A stretch of 64,000 bases of DNA from Woeseiaceae bacterium (GCA_028289545.1 JANQPG010000008.1:121692-185691), one strand, 5' to 3'. Positions 16,915-24,823 are shown, numbered from the stretch's first letter. The notes: generated from the letters alone by a model not told the origin. Program-made: numbers and translations.

Positions 16915-17859
16915 ATGAAACGGCCCGACACCGGCTGCGTCGAGACAGCTGTCGCGACGAGCAATTCCATCATAGTCGAACACAAAGCCCTTTACACCGC
17001 GGACGGTGTCGCCCTGACCGCTACGACATACGGCGGCTCAGAGCCGGCCGACATGACGGTCCTCATGCTGCCGGGTATTGGCGTACCGCAACGCGCCTTC
17101 CGCCACGTTGCCACTTGGTTCGCCGAAAGGCGCGCACGGTGCGTGACGGTCGACTATCGGGGCATGGGTGACTCTCGTACGCCCGGCGGAGTCGCAACGG
17201 CAAGCTTATCGACGTGGGCCAGGAACGACGCGGTCACCGCACTGGAGTACGCGGAATCCTCATGGTCGGAGCCCGTGATGCTCCTGGGCCATAGTTTTGG
17301 CGGGCAAATCGTCGGCCTTGCGGAGGCGTTTCAGCGAGTCCGCGCCGCTGTGTTCATCGGCTCGCAATTCGGACAGCCCCGCCATTGGGACGGCTGGCAG
17401 CGTTTTGGACTCGCGAGCTACTGGTTCCTGATCCTTCCGACTCTGTGCGCCCTCTTCAGGGAGCTACCTTCCTGGAGCGGTCCCGCGGGGCGGCTGCCGC
17501 GCGGAGTCGCTCGCGAATGGTCCCGTTGGGGCCGCAGCCGCGACTGGTATCTGTCGTCGCAACCGGAGGCGGAAGTGCTGTTGCGCAGGTTCTCCGCGCC
17601 GCTCATGGCCTACAGCATCCGTGATGACAGCATTGCACCGCCCCGCGCCGTCTCGGCGCTGCTCGAACGCTTCTCCGTGACCGAAGCCGAGCGCAGAGAC
17701 GTGACACCGGACGAACTGGGCCTGACCCGTATCGGTCACGTTGGCCTGCTGCGCCCCTCGAAGGAAACCAGGCCGGTCTGGCAGGAGATGCTGAGTTTTC
17801 TACGCAGCTACGCCGCCGCCGATTGCGGTCATACCCACCTTGCACCCCAGTCGGCATGA
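16915..17859 (+). CDS. Alpha/beta hydrolase (serine aminopeptidase S33-like)
   Basis: 314 aa, no signal peptide. VLMLPGIGVPQRAFRHVATWFAERRARCVTVDYRGMGDS is the N-terminal core, G-H-S127-F-G-G the nucleophile elbow, YSIRDDSIAPPRAV holds the acid candidate and TRIGHVGLLR the His. The architecture resembles the uncharacterised COG4757 group of cytoplasmic hydrolases acting on esters or thioesters. It is the first gene of the plus-strand operon divergent from the hydrolase-wHTH regulator. That regulator may sense the substrate or product of this enzyme, which is inference from position and shared fold. Confidence 0.87.
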   Translation: MKRPDTGCVETAVATSNSIIVEHKALYTADGVALTATTYGGSEPADMTVLMLPGIGVPQRAFRHVATWFAERRARCVTVDYRGMGDSRTPGGVATASLSTWARNDAVTALEYAESSWSEPVMLLGHSFGGQIVGLAEAFQRVRAAVFIGSQFGQPRHWDGWQRFGLASYWFLILPTLCALFRELPSWSGPAGRLPRGVAREWSRWGRSRDWYLSSQPEAEVLLRRFSAPLMAYSIRDDSIAPPRAVSALLERFSVTEAERRDVTPDELGLTRIGHVGLLRPSKETRPVWQEMLSFLRSYAAADCGHTHLAPQSA

Positions 17860-17887
17860 GAACTGCCGCCTGCATAAAGAGAGCGAC

Positions 17888-18514
17888 ATGAAAATCTACG
17901 AAGACTACATACTCCCGACCCTGCTCGATTGCCTTTGCGGTATGAGCGACATCACCGAGCAGCGGCAACGGGCCGTGCCTGGCGCGAGAGGAACGGTTCT
18001 GGAGATCGGTATGGGAACCGGCCTCAATCTTCCCTACTACGACGAACGCCGGGTCGACAAGGTGATTGGCCTCGACCCTTCGGTGGCGAGTTTCCGCAAG
18101 GCGCTTAAGCGCTCAGCGACTCGGCCATTTCCCGTCGAGTATCTCGGTCTCCGCGGTGAAGACATCCCTTTGCCCGACGACAGTATGGACTCCATAGTGC
18201 TGACGTACACCCTGTGCAGCATTACACAGCCGCACCAGGCGCTCGCTGAAATGCGCCGTGTGCTGAAACCGGGCGGAAAGCTGATCTTCTGCGAACACGG
18301 TAAGTCTTCCGGCGAACGCGTTTATCGCTGGCAGCGCCGTGTGACCCCTGTCTGGAAGCGCCTGGTCGGAGGCTGTCACCTGGATCGTGACATCCCGGGC
18401 TTGATCAACTCCGCCGGATTCCGCGTGGCGGAAATGGACAGCGGCTATATCAACGAATCGAGACTGTTGAGGCTTGCGGCGTTCCAGTATCGGGGCGTGG
18501 CAGTCATTGCATGA
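17888..18514 (+). CDS. Class I SAM-dependent methyltransferase (Methyltransf_11 type)
   Basis: 208 aa from the ATG at 17888, preceded by AAGAGAG; an earlier in-frame ATG at 17840 would overlap the previous gene. Motif I is VLEIGMGTGLNLPYY, the acidic post-I residue is in VIGLDPS, motif II lies around DSIVLTYTLCSI and motif III in EMRRVLKPGGKLIFCEHG. The close pattern with UbiE/phospholipid methyltransferase-like proteins suggests a small-molecule or lipid substrate. It lies 28 bases after the hydrolase gene and overlaps the next gene by 4 bases (ATGA), so the three are translated together. Confidence 0.9.
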   Translation: MKIYEDYILPTLLDCLCGMSDITEQRQRAVPGARGTVLEIGMGTGLNLPYYDERRVDKVIGLDPSVASFRKALKRSATRPFPVEYLGLRGEDIPLPDDSMDSIVLTYTLCSITQPHQALAEMRRVLKPGGKLIFCEHGKSSGERVYRWQRRVTPVWKRLVGGCHLDRDIPGLINSAGFRVAEMDSGYINESRLLRLAAFQYRGVAVIA

Positions 18515-19524
18515 GCAGAACAGCGGGAATACTGTCGTCCGGGCTGGTCGTTTGCGTTGCGCTATTCGCGAGCGGCTACTTCTGGCTACTGTACGCACCG
18601 CATCCCGCTGTTCCCGCGCATACGCTGGTCGAAACCACGCTACACGTCGACGGCCGCCCGCGCCGATATGCCCTGTACGTACCGAGTGAGCTCGACAGTC
18701 CCGCGCCCCTGCTGATGGTGTTGCACGGGTCCACGGGTGACGCGGCAACCATTCGCCGCCGCAGCGGCTATCGATTTGAGCATCTCGCGCAGCGGATCGG
18801 CGCAGTCGTCGCCTATCCGGAAGGCACCGGCGGCTACTGGAACGGCTGCCGCAAAGCGGCAACACATGCGGCGCAGCTGACCAACGTAGACGATGTCCGT
18901 TTCCTCAAGACACTCGTCGGCGAACTAACGAGCTCCGGGCTCGTCGACGCGACACGGGTTTACGCAGCCGGTTACTCGAACGGCGGACACATGGCGTACC
19001 GGCTCGCGGTCGAAGCACCGGACCTCGTGGCCGGCATCGCCGCGTTTGCGGCGAGCTTCCCCACCAAGAGCAATTTCGACTGCTATGCGGCTGGCGTTCC
19101 GGTAAAGGTCCTCATCGTCAACGGCACCCATGATCCTCTGAACCCGTTCGAAGGTGGAGAGGTATCGCTCTTCGGGTTTCGAAGCCTTGGCCTGGTCCTG
19201 TCCTCACAAGACAGCGCCGGCTACTTCGCTTCGTTGTATTCCGCCTCGGGCAGCCCGCTCGAAACGACCAGCACTCGAACGCCTCCGGCCACCATTAGCG
19301 AATGGCAACGGGACGGCTCACCAGAGGTATCACTCGTTGCGATCGAGGGTGGCGGTCACACGATTCCCCAGCCGACCTATCGGTTCCCCCGCCTTCTCGG
19401 CAGTACGCTCGAGTCGGACGACGTTATCGACTACCTGTGGTGTTTTCTGGACGGCGCGCAGTGCCACGCCGGTGATTCGGCCTTCAGCGACAGTGGGGCT
19501 TCGAAGCCGCATCCCGAAGGCTAG
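18511..19524 (+). CDS. Exported polyhydroxybutyrate-depolymerase / feruloyl-esterase-like hydrolase (LpqC family)
   Basis: 337 aa. The N-terminus has one hydrophobic helix (about 9-28) fitting export or anchoring. PAPLLMVLHGSTGDAATIRRRSG, the elbow G-Y-S156-N-G-G, VLIVNGTHDPLNPF (acid) and IEGGGHTIPQP (His) are the typical esterase PHB-depolymerase family set (COG3509). Paired cysteines (C113 near GGYWNGC, C in NFDCYAAG, WCFLDGAQC) suggest disulfides in the periplasm. ATGA overlap with the methyltransferase gene. Polymer versus small ester cannot be decided; no substrate-binding domain is attached. Confidence 0.87.
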   Translation: MSRTAGILSSGLVVCVALFASGYFWLLYAPHPAVPAHTLVETTLHVDGRPRRYALYVPSELDSPAPLLMVLHGSTGDAATIRRRSGYRFEHLAQRIGAVVAYPEGTGGYWNGCRKAATHAAQLTNVDDVRFLKTLVGELTSSGLVDATRVYAAGYSNGGHMAYRLAVEAPDLVAGIAAFAASFPTKSNFDCYAAGVPVKVLIVNGTHDPLNPFEGGEVSLFGFRSLGLVLSSQDSAGYFASLYSASGSPLETTSTRTPPATISEWQRDGSPEVSLVAIEGGGHTIPQPTYRFPRLLGSTLESDDVIDYLWCFLDGAQCHAGDSAFSDSGASKPHPEG

Positions 19525-19531
19525 CGGCAGC

Positions 19532-19957
19532 TCACAGCGCCATCGGGTGTCCAGGTGCGTACTCGACCAGGTCCCAGAGATTTCCGTAGAGGTCTTCGAA
19601 GACGGCGACCGTGCCGTACTCCGCCGTCAACGGTTCGCGAACGAACTTCACACCCCTGGAGCGCAGCGCTTCGTAGTCGCGCTGAAAATCGTCGGTCGCG
19701 AGGAACAGCCATACCCTGCCGCCCGACTGATTGCCGATAAATGTGGCCTGCTCTTCCGAGGCAGCGCGAGCCAGGAGCAGGCTCGTCGAGGAACCTGCGC
19801 CGGGAGGCGTCACAACGACCCAGCGTTTGTCCTGCTCGGGTTGATAGGTATCTTCGACGAGCTCGAAGCCCAGTGTGCGCGTGTAAAACTCGATCGCCTC
19901 GTCGTAGTCACGAACGACCAGCGCAACGTGCGCAATCGCCTGCTTTATGCCCTTCAT
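19532..19957 (-). CDS. VOC-superfamily (glyoxalase/bleomycin resistance-like) protein
   Basis: 141 aa. The first beta-alpha-beta-beta-beta module begins IAHVALVVRDYDEAIEFYTRTLGFELV with the metal-ligand His, and the second ends in VFEDLYGNLWDLVEYAP with the Glu ligand. The set fits a metal-dependent lyase, dioxygenase or isomerase. It ends 8 bases from the convergent esterase gene. The substrate is unknown. Confidence 0.9.
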   Translation of the reverse strand: MKGIKQAIAHVALVVRDYDEAIEFYTRTLGFELVEDTYQPEQDKRWVVVTPPGAGSSTSLLLARAASEEQATFIGNQSGGRVWLFLATDDFQRDYEALRSRGVKFVREPLTAEYGTVAVFEDLYGNLWDLVEYAPGHPMAL

Positions 19958-19990
19958 TACCGCACCCGGTCAGTCTGTCAGAGATGTTTG

Positions 19991-20941
19991 CTACGGCCGT
20001 CCGCGTGCCCCGCGCAGCCGGTTAACGACCGGGGACGACGCATAGACGTCGATGAGCTCGGCGTAGTCCGCCGGGTCCGGTACTGTAAATGCCGACGCCG
20101 CGGAGAACTCGGGCCAACCCGACTTGAGACCGGCCAGTACCGCAGCGCTCTCCTGGGATCGCTTGAGCAATCGCTGCCGCAGCTGCTGGCACAGGTCTTT
20201 TGCGCGGGCTGCACAGACCACCGGACCAAACGGTATTGCCGTAGACCGCCAGAGTTCGCGCACCTCGGTATGCTGCTCACTCTCCCGCAATTCGAGATAG
20301 ACCCGGGTTGCCAGCACCCCGATGCCTGCGTGTTCGCCCGCAACGCGCTCGAATACAGCCTGATGGCTGCCCGTGAACTCCAGGGCCAGCGCATCGGCAT
20401 CTTCCCCCAGCACTTGTCGCAGCTCACTTCGCGCCAGGAGCGATCCTGATGCCGAATCGGGCCACACCATGTAAAGGCGTGGCGGCGCTGAGTCGCCGCC
20501 GAGTTCCGCCAACTCGCGAATGGGTGAACTGTCGGCCGCGACAATACTGCTGGTGTAGAGACTGCCTGAATCAGCCGACGGTTCATTGGCGGTCACCGAC
20601 GGCACCACCATGTCCATGAGCCCGTCGGGTTCACTTCTCATGGCCAGGTAGCCGACCAGGTTCGGTATCGCAACGTCAACCTGGCCCGCCGCAATCCACT
20701 CTGCAAGCTGTGTCGGCGACTCGGCAAGCCGAATCGCGGCAGGGCCGCCGCCCAGCTCTCCTGCCAGTTCAGCCAGGGGCGTAACAGCGGCCAGCCGATC
20801 TCGCCCCGGATACTCGTAGGTCGCCACGACAACCCCGGTTTCGATCGAAAGTTCGGATACCGCGCTCCCCGGCAGAAACGGCAAAAACAACACTGCTGCG
20901 ATGAACAGCCCGCAGAAGCGATACCGAGCAACAGTTTTGAT
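19991..20941 (-). CDS. PhnD/SsuA-like periplasmic substrate-binding protein, apparent ATC start
   Basis: 316 aa if read from the ATC at 20941. Body motifs: VVVATYEYPGRDRLAAVTPLAELAGE, QLAEWIAAGQVDVAIPNLVGYLAM, and GSLLARSELRQVLGEDADALALEF followed by a second lobe, as in phosphonate/phosphite-type binding proteins. The only usual start is a GTG at 20893, in the middle of the hydrophobic signal core. Reading 16 codons further gives a full signal peptide (KTVARYR, FCGLFIAAVLFLPFL, GSAVS). That reading begins at an ATC 7 bases after AGGGG, with no ATG, GTG or TTG before the in-frame TGA. No permease or ATPase gene is adjacent, so it may work with a remote transporter or as a sensor. Confidence 0.75.
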   Translation of the reverse strand: MKTVARYRFCGLFIAAVLFLPFLPGSAVSELSIETGVVVATYEYPGRDRLAAVTPLAELAGELGGGPAAIRLAESPTQLAEWIAAGQVDVAIPNLVGYLAMRSEPDGLMDMVVPSVTANEPSADSGSLYTSSIVAADSSPIRELAELGGDSAPPRLYMVWPDSASGSLLARSELRQVLGEDADALALEFTGSHQAVFERVAGEHAGIGVLATRVYLELRESEQHTEVRELWRSTAIPFGPVVCAARAKDLCQQLRQRLLKRSQESAAVLAGLKSGWPEFSAASAFTVPDPADYAELIDVYASSPVVNRLRGARGRP

Positions 20942-20953
20942 GGTGTTTCCCCT
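20939..20953 (-). promoter_or_regulatory. Shine-Dalgarno plus ATC start of the PhnD-like gene
   Basis: Minus strand AGGGG (20953-20949), 7-base spacer, ATC (20941-20939). The site decides the start because it lies exactly before a complete signal peptide. It implies either an unusual start codon or a single-base change or error from ATG. Confidence 0.5.
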
Positions 20954-21053
20954 GCCGAATGGCGGCTTTCGACAATGCGGCGTGCATCATACCGTGATTG
21001 GGCTATCGGCGAGGGCGTTGGCCTCCTAGGCGCGACACGGTGTTGCTCACCGG

Positions 21054-21080
21054 TTGACATCACCAACTTGTTATATAACA
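21054..21080 (+). promoter_or_regulatory. Promoter with embedded palindrome before the ArsR gene
   Basis: TTGACA at 21054-21059 and a TATAAC at 21074-21079 (14-base spacer, short) overlap a perfect 12-bp palindrome TGTTATATAACA (21069-21080). The ArsR-type ATG is only 9 bases further and has no Shine-Dalgarno. This suggests an autorepressed promoter producing a leaderless or nearly leaderless mRNA. Confidence 0.5.
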
Positions 21081-21088
21081 CTTTAGTT

Positions 21089-21460
21089 ATGCACCAGCTC
21101 AGCAGCAACGCCGCGACGGGCAACCTCGACAGCCTGTTTTCGGCACTTGCCGACCCCACGCGCCGGGCCATCCTCTCCCGCCTCGTGGAAGGCCAGGCCT
21201 CGGTCACCGAGTTGGCTGCTCCCTTTGAGATGAGTCAGCCAGCCATTTCCAGACACCTCAAGGTACTGGAACGTGCCGGACTCATCGAGCGCGATGTCGA
21301 CGAACAGCGTCGTCCGGCCCGCCTGACGGCCCGCAACATGGCCGCCGCCGTCGATTGGCTGAACCAGTTCCGCGCCTTCTGGAGCGGCAGTTTCGAACAA
21401 CTCGATCGTGTACTGATCGATCTACAACAAACCAGCAACAAGGAATCCGACCATGAGTGA
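21089..21460 (+). CDS. ArsR-family transcriptional regulator
   Basis: 123 aa from the ATG at 21089. The frame is open further upstream, but that stretch covers the promoter palindrome. The winged helix is plain: LFSALADPTRRAILSRLVEGQASVTELAAPFEMSQPAISRHLKVLERAGLIER in consecutive segments, wing DEQRRPARLTA. No metal-binding ELCVCDL-type cysteines are present, so it belongs to the metal-independent ArsR group that is habitually paired with an AHSA1/SRPBCC gene, as here with an 8-base overlap. Likely a repressor of its own operon through the palindrome at 21069-21080. Confidence 0.93.
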   Translation: MHQLSSNAATGNLDSLFSALADPTRRAILSRLVEGQASVTELAAPFEMSQPAISRHLKVLERAGLIERDVDEQRRPARLTARNMAAAVDWLNQFRAFWSGSFEQLDRVLIDLQQTSNKESDHE

Positions 21461-21953
21461 CCTGCCCGAATACGTAACAGACCGCATCTTCGACGCGCCG
21501 CGCGAACTGGTCTGGAAAACCTGGACGGATCCGGAATTGCTCGCCCGCTGGTACGGCCCGAACATAGAGACCGTCATTCACAAGTTTGAACTCAAGCCCG
21601 GCGGCGAGTGGCTCAACGAGATGAAATGGGGCGGCAAATCGGACTTGAGCAAGATGACCTTTACCGAAGTGGTGCCCCAGGAAAGGCTGGTCTGGCGGCA
21701 GTCGTCCTGCGACGCGGACTGGAACGCCGTCGCCAATCCCATGATGCCCGACTGGCCGCGCGTCATATTGACCACCGTGACGTTCGAGGACCAGGGAGAA
21801 CAGACCAAAGTGAGACTTGTATGGTCACCGGTCGACGCCAGCGAGGCCGAAATTGCCTGTTTCTCGGCGGCCGTCGACAACATGGGCAAGGGATGGGGCA
21901 GCGGATTCGACATTATCGACAGCATTCTTCAGGAGTTGCAGAGCGCGAGCTGA
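21453..21953 (+). CDS. SRPBCC / AHSA1-domain protein
   Basis: 166 aa. ITDR-type start (YVTDRIFDAPRELVWKTWTDPELLARWYGP), the FTEVVPQERLVW strand pair and the long C-terminal helix (NMGKGWGSGFDIIDSILQEL) are characteristic of activator-of-Hsp90-ATPase-like START-fold proteins. They bind hydrophobic ligands in a deep pocket; the biological ligand is not known. The gene overlaps the ArsR gene (ATGAGTGA), so regulator and ligand-binding protein are made together. Confidence 0.92.
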   Translation: MSDLPEYVTDRIFDAPRELVWKTWTDPELLARWYGPNIETVIHKFELKPGGEWLNEMKWGGKSDLSKMTFTEVVPQERLVWRQSSCDADWNAVANPMMPDWPRVILTTVTFEDQGEQTKVRLVWSPVDASEAEIACFSAAVDNMGKGWGSGFDIIDSILQELQSAS

Positions 21954-21982
21954 GGACCCCGCGCCCTCTTCTTCCGGAAAAA

Positions 21983-22016
21983 GGCCGGCCGGACCCTTCA
22001 GGCGATCCGGCCGGCC
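21983..22016 (-). terminator. Rho-independent terminator (minus-strand T-run)
   Basis: GGCCGGCCGGA and TCCGGCCGGCC form an 11-bp perfect stem with a 12-base loop. On the minus strand it is followed by TTTTT (21982-21978), so it ends the EF-hand transcript. It also lies 30 bases past the AHSA1 stop and may stop plus-strand polymerase less efficiently. Confidence 0.75.
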
Positions 22017-22081
22017 ACGAGCAGCGTCCCTAAGCTAACGAGTCGCGGCTTTGCACACTCACACTGCGGGATTGCTGCTTG

Positions 22082-22104
22082 AGCCCAATAACGAGAATTG
22101 GGCT
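22082..22104 (-). terminator. Hairpin overlapping the EF-hand gene stop
   Basis: AGCCCAAT and ATTGGGCT form an 8-bp stem with a 7-base loop that includes the last bases of the EF-hand stop codon. No T-run follows; it may protect the 3' end ahead of the stronger terminator at 21983-22016. Confidence 0.4.
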
Positions 22105-22351
22105 ATTGCGCTTTCTTGTAGGCCGCGAACTCCTCCTTGCTCAGCTTGCCGTCGCCGTTCTTGTCGAGTTCCGTGAAACGCTCGAGCAGTTTCATGTCGG
22201 CCTGCACTTCGAATGCGCTCAACGCGCCGTCACGATCCGTATCCAGCTTGTCGAAGTCGGCCTTGCCTTCCTTGCCCTGCATTTCACTGGCGCCGACAGC
22301 GCCTGCCATCAGACCAAGGACGGCCAAACCCATTACGCTCATTGCTTTCAT
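22103..22351 (-). CDS. Secreted/periplasmic EF-hand calcium-binding protein
   Basis: 82 aa from the ATG at 22351, preceded by GGAGGAG. The signal peptide MKAMSVMGLAVLGLMAGAVG ends near GAVGASE. Two EF-hand loops follow: DTDRDGALSAFE and DKNGDGKLSKEE, both with Asp at 1, Asp/Asn at 3, Asp at 5, Gly at 6 and Glu at 12, so both should bind calcium. The mature part is only about 60 residues, so it is essentially one EF-hand pair. Probably a periplasmic calcium buffer or sensor; monocistronic. Confidence 0.9.
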   Translation of the reverse strand: MKAMSVMGLAVLGLMAGAVGASEMQGKEGKADFDKLDTDRDGALSAFEVQADMKLLERFTELDKNGDGKLSKEEFAAYKKAQ

Positions 22352-22735
22352 TTCGCTCCTCCTTTCGTAGTTAACGTTGACATACAGATGTATCGAGCCA
22401 GGGGGAGGCTCAACTGCACAGGAGCAAGCAGCGTGCCAACCGAAGAGTTCTCTCGCTGCAGCAAGGACTTGCGAGGCACATGGCGACGACCGTGCAACCA
22501 GACGGCACTCCGGGCGCACAAACCGGCGTTAATCTGTCGGCGGAACGCGACGTAACGCTATGGAACCATTCCGCGTGAAGCCGCACACCGGGCGTCGCCT
22601 CCGTGGACAGAGGTCCCGCCCGACGTAGGCAATTGGCGACAAATGAGTACCGGAACGGTATTTAGCCAGGAGTCCGCATATACGACGCCGCGGCCAGGGA
22701 GGTCACACAGGCTTTCTTTTGAGAGAGCGCGGAGA
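22352..22735. other. 384-base intergenic region
   Basis: It holds the ribosome-binding site and presumably the promoter of the EF-hand gene at its left end. Apart from that I see no convincing gene, RNA, repeat or terminator. Open frames crossing it are short or run antisense into the adjacent membrane-protein gene. Confidence 0.5.
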
Positions 22736-23281
22736 CTACGCAAGCCAGCCGAATACGCCGCCGGTCAGCAATCCGTACAAGAGCGCATCAAACAGGTTCT
22801 TGGCGGTCAGCGACCAGGGCCTGCCGAACCAGATGCTGTCCTGAATGAATGCAACGCCGTGCGCGACAAACGCCACCGTGCCGGCAATACGAAACGCTTC
22901 GAGGTACTCCCCGCCGGGGCCAAGCGTCCGGCTGACGAAGTACGCGCAAAGCATGCCGATAAACAGGTAGTAGATGAAAGTCTTGGCGAGCTTGGGCCCC
23001 ATTGTCGGCAACCCGTTCGGGATAACGGTAATGAACGCCTGCGGCCCGTCGGTGCACTTTTTCTGAAACTCGGGGTCCTTGAAATCCTCCGGGCCCTTGC
23101 CGAACGGCAGCATGTAGTAGCCCGGCCGACTACCCTTCAGCGCGTTGCGCACGGCGTCTTCGTGCTCGACCGGCGCAAGGTCGGTCTTGTGCCAGGGGAA
23201 CACCATCCACACCAGCGCACTGAATACAAATACGATAACGGCCGATACCACGATCGGCAGCCACAGAGCCGCAATAGTCAT
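22736..23281 (-). CDS. Conserved-looking inner-membrane protein of unknown function
   Basis: 181 aa, ATG at 23281 preceded by GGGGGAAG. One N-terminal helix (about 5-28), a hydrophilic loop of about 70 residues (with WHKTDLAPVEHEDAVRNAL and GYYMLPFGKGPEDFKDPEFQ), then three helices (about 100-120, 130-150, 160-178). I do not recognise a named family. The position-specific loop between helix 1 and 2 looks like a structured soluble segment rather than a linker. It is divergent from the next membrane protein gene. Confidence 0.75.
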   Translation of the reverse strand: MTIAALWLPIVVSAVIVFVFSALVWMVFPWHKTDLAPVEHEDAVRNALKGSRPGYYMLPFGKGPEDFKDPEFQKKCTDGPQAFITVIPNGLPTMGPKLAKTFIYYLFIGMLCAYFVSRTLGPGGEYLEAFRIAGTVAFVAHGVAFIQDSIWFGRPWSLTAKNLFDALLYGLLTGGVFGWLA

Positions 23282-23376
23282 TGTTCTTCCCCCTCGTTTG
23301 AACCCGCCGCCGTTGCGGCGGTCTTTTTGTTGTCGTTCCCGCGAGTGTGTCTGTGAAGACGCACGTGTTCAAGCAC

Positions 23377-24066
23377 ATGGAGTACCATTCCGCCATGCGT
23401 CCCGCTCCCATTGCACTGTTTGCAGCGCTGGTACCGACCATTGGCGTCGCCGCCGCTTTTGTCCTGAGCGCACAAACCGGCTACATCCATTCGTGCAACC
23501 CCTTTCTCGATGGCTGCGCGTCGATCAGCGCAACCGGGCGGCAAATGCCGGGCGCAATGGCCTTTCGCGCGGTGCAGTTGCCTCACGCCGCTGTGCTCGC
23601 GGCGCTGTGGCTGCTGTCGGTGGCCTGGCTGCGCTCGATTGACGCGATTTCACCTTCGACCGCTCGCTGGGTGCTGATCTGCGGCATCACAGGCGCCGTA
23701 GCGCTGGTCATCTACGTCACATTCCTCGGCACCAAGACGCCCATTTACTCCTTCATGCGACGCTTCGGAATCTACTTCTATTTTCTGGGCACCGCTCTCG
23801 CGCAGGTCATCGTCGCGTTTCGAGTGCGCGCAACACGTCCGGAGCTGGGGCTATCGGGACTGGGAAGGGTATTGCTACTGTTTTCCGGCTTGCCGTTTCT
23901 GCTCGGTATCGCCAACCTGGTCTTCAAGGCCGTGCTCGACGATCCGGACGCCACGGAGAATCGCATCGAGTGGCTCGCGGCCCTCAGCATGCAGGCGTAT
24001 TTTGTGGTGTTGTACGTTGCCTGGCGTCGCTCGGAGTTTCGCCTGAGCGCACAGAGCGGCCGCTAA
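23377..24066 (+). CDS. Frag1/DRAM-like multi-pass membrane protein
   Basis: About 229 aa; the start is uncertain (ATG 23377 or 23395, GTG 23347) because none has a clear Shine-Dalgarno. Six helices are apparent. The first luminal loop contains the family-like SCNPFLDGCASISATGR, with paired cysteines, and a later TFLGTKTPIYSFMRRFGIYFYFLGT helix. This resembles Frag1/DRAM/Sfk1 proteins, whose bacterial role is unknown. It is flanked by other small membrane proteins but stands alone on its strand. Confidence 0.7.
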   Translation: MEYHSAMRPAPIALFAALVPTIGVAAAFVLSAQTGYIHSCNPFLDGCASISATGRQMPGAMAFRAVQLPHAAVLAALWLLSVAWLRSIDAISPSTARWVLICGITGAVALVIYVTFLGTKTPIYSFMRRFGIYFYFLGTALAQVIVAFRVRATRPELGLSGLGRVLLLFSGLPFLLGIANLVFKAVLDDPDATENRIEWLAALSMQAYFVVLYVAWRRSEFRLSAQSGR

Positions 24067-24092
24067 GCCCGGGACCGTTCGGTAAAGTCGCC

Positions 24093-24644
24093 TCAGTTCT
24101 TGGCCGTGCCGGCCTCTTTGGGGGGATCGGCCGATTCGGGTTCCTCGTTGGCGCCTTCCGGGCTCTCGTCCTGCGGCACGGAATAGTCGAGTACACCGGT
24201 GGCGATCAGATCGGTCGACGCCTGGGCGATCGACAGCTCGGTCTCCACTTCCCGAAGTTTCGCTTCCGATTTGACGTTTTCCGTGGCCCTTTCCGTGAGT
24301 TCGGACCGGAGCTCGCGTGTTTTGGCCACCGAGTCCTTGAGGTCGCGCTTCAGTTCCTCGACGCGGGATTGCTGGTGGCTGATCACGTTGTCGCGTTTCT
24401 CGATGCTGTCGTTGGCGTCGTCGAGTTCCCGTTCGGTCCTCTCGAGCTTGTCGCGCGCGTGAGTGGCATCGGTCTGAGCGACCCGCAGCTCAGCCTCCAG
24501 GGCACGAATGCGGTCGTCCCGCGGATCGCGGCGCTTGGCCCTGAGTCGGTCGCTCATACGCACGCTGATCGACGATAGCACCCAGCCCAGGAGGAACGCC
24601 CCCAGGGTAAACAAGATGAGATTTTTGGGAATCTCGATGAACAT
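24093..24644 (-). CDS. Membrane-anchored coiled-coil protein
   Basis: 183 aa. A short N-terminal membrane helix (about 8-25, NLILFTLGAFLLGWVLSSI) is followed by a long charged coiled coil (about 35-140: EAELRVAQTDATHARDKLERTERELDD and similar heptads) and an acidic, proline-containing tail (about 155-183). The topology suggests an inner-membrane scaffold with a cytoplasmic rod, similar in build to DUF1049/LapA-anchored or TolA-like rods, but with no sequence match I can name. Convergent with the DRAM-like gene. Confidence 0.75.
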   Translation of the reverse strand: MFIEIPKNLILFTLGAFLLGWVLSSISVRMSDRLRAKRRDPRDDRIRALEAELRVAQTDATHARDKLERTERELDDANDSIEKRDNVISHQQSRVEELKRDLKDSVAKTRELRSELTERATENVKSEAKLREVETELSIAQASTDLIATGVLDYSVPQDESPEGANEEPESADPPKEAGTAKN

Positions 24645-24823
24645 CCGGCCAAGCTTATGTCTGTCGTTTCTGTAAGGAAGGGCAGAGTTCTCAGTTAGCC
24701 ACCCCCCGCCGATAGCACTGTCGCTTTATGGCGACGCTATGTCAAATGGACTATCTGCTATTTTGAGAGGGAAAACAGCAAATTACAGGACAGTTATCAC
24801 AGTTTGGCGGTCCCGCCGGCGAC

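Noticed and set aside
20638..21207. A minus-strand frame with a lipobox-like GIASAGC opposite the ArsR gene
   Set aside because: It covers the ArsR gene antisense and overlaps the PhnD signal peptide in another frame; the basic N-terminus and frame statistics fit a shadow.
24720..24735. Small hairpin GTCGC-6-GCGAC in an AT-rich gap
   Set aside because: The stem is only 5 bp, with no T-run and no link to a gene end; likely chance.
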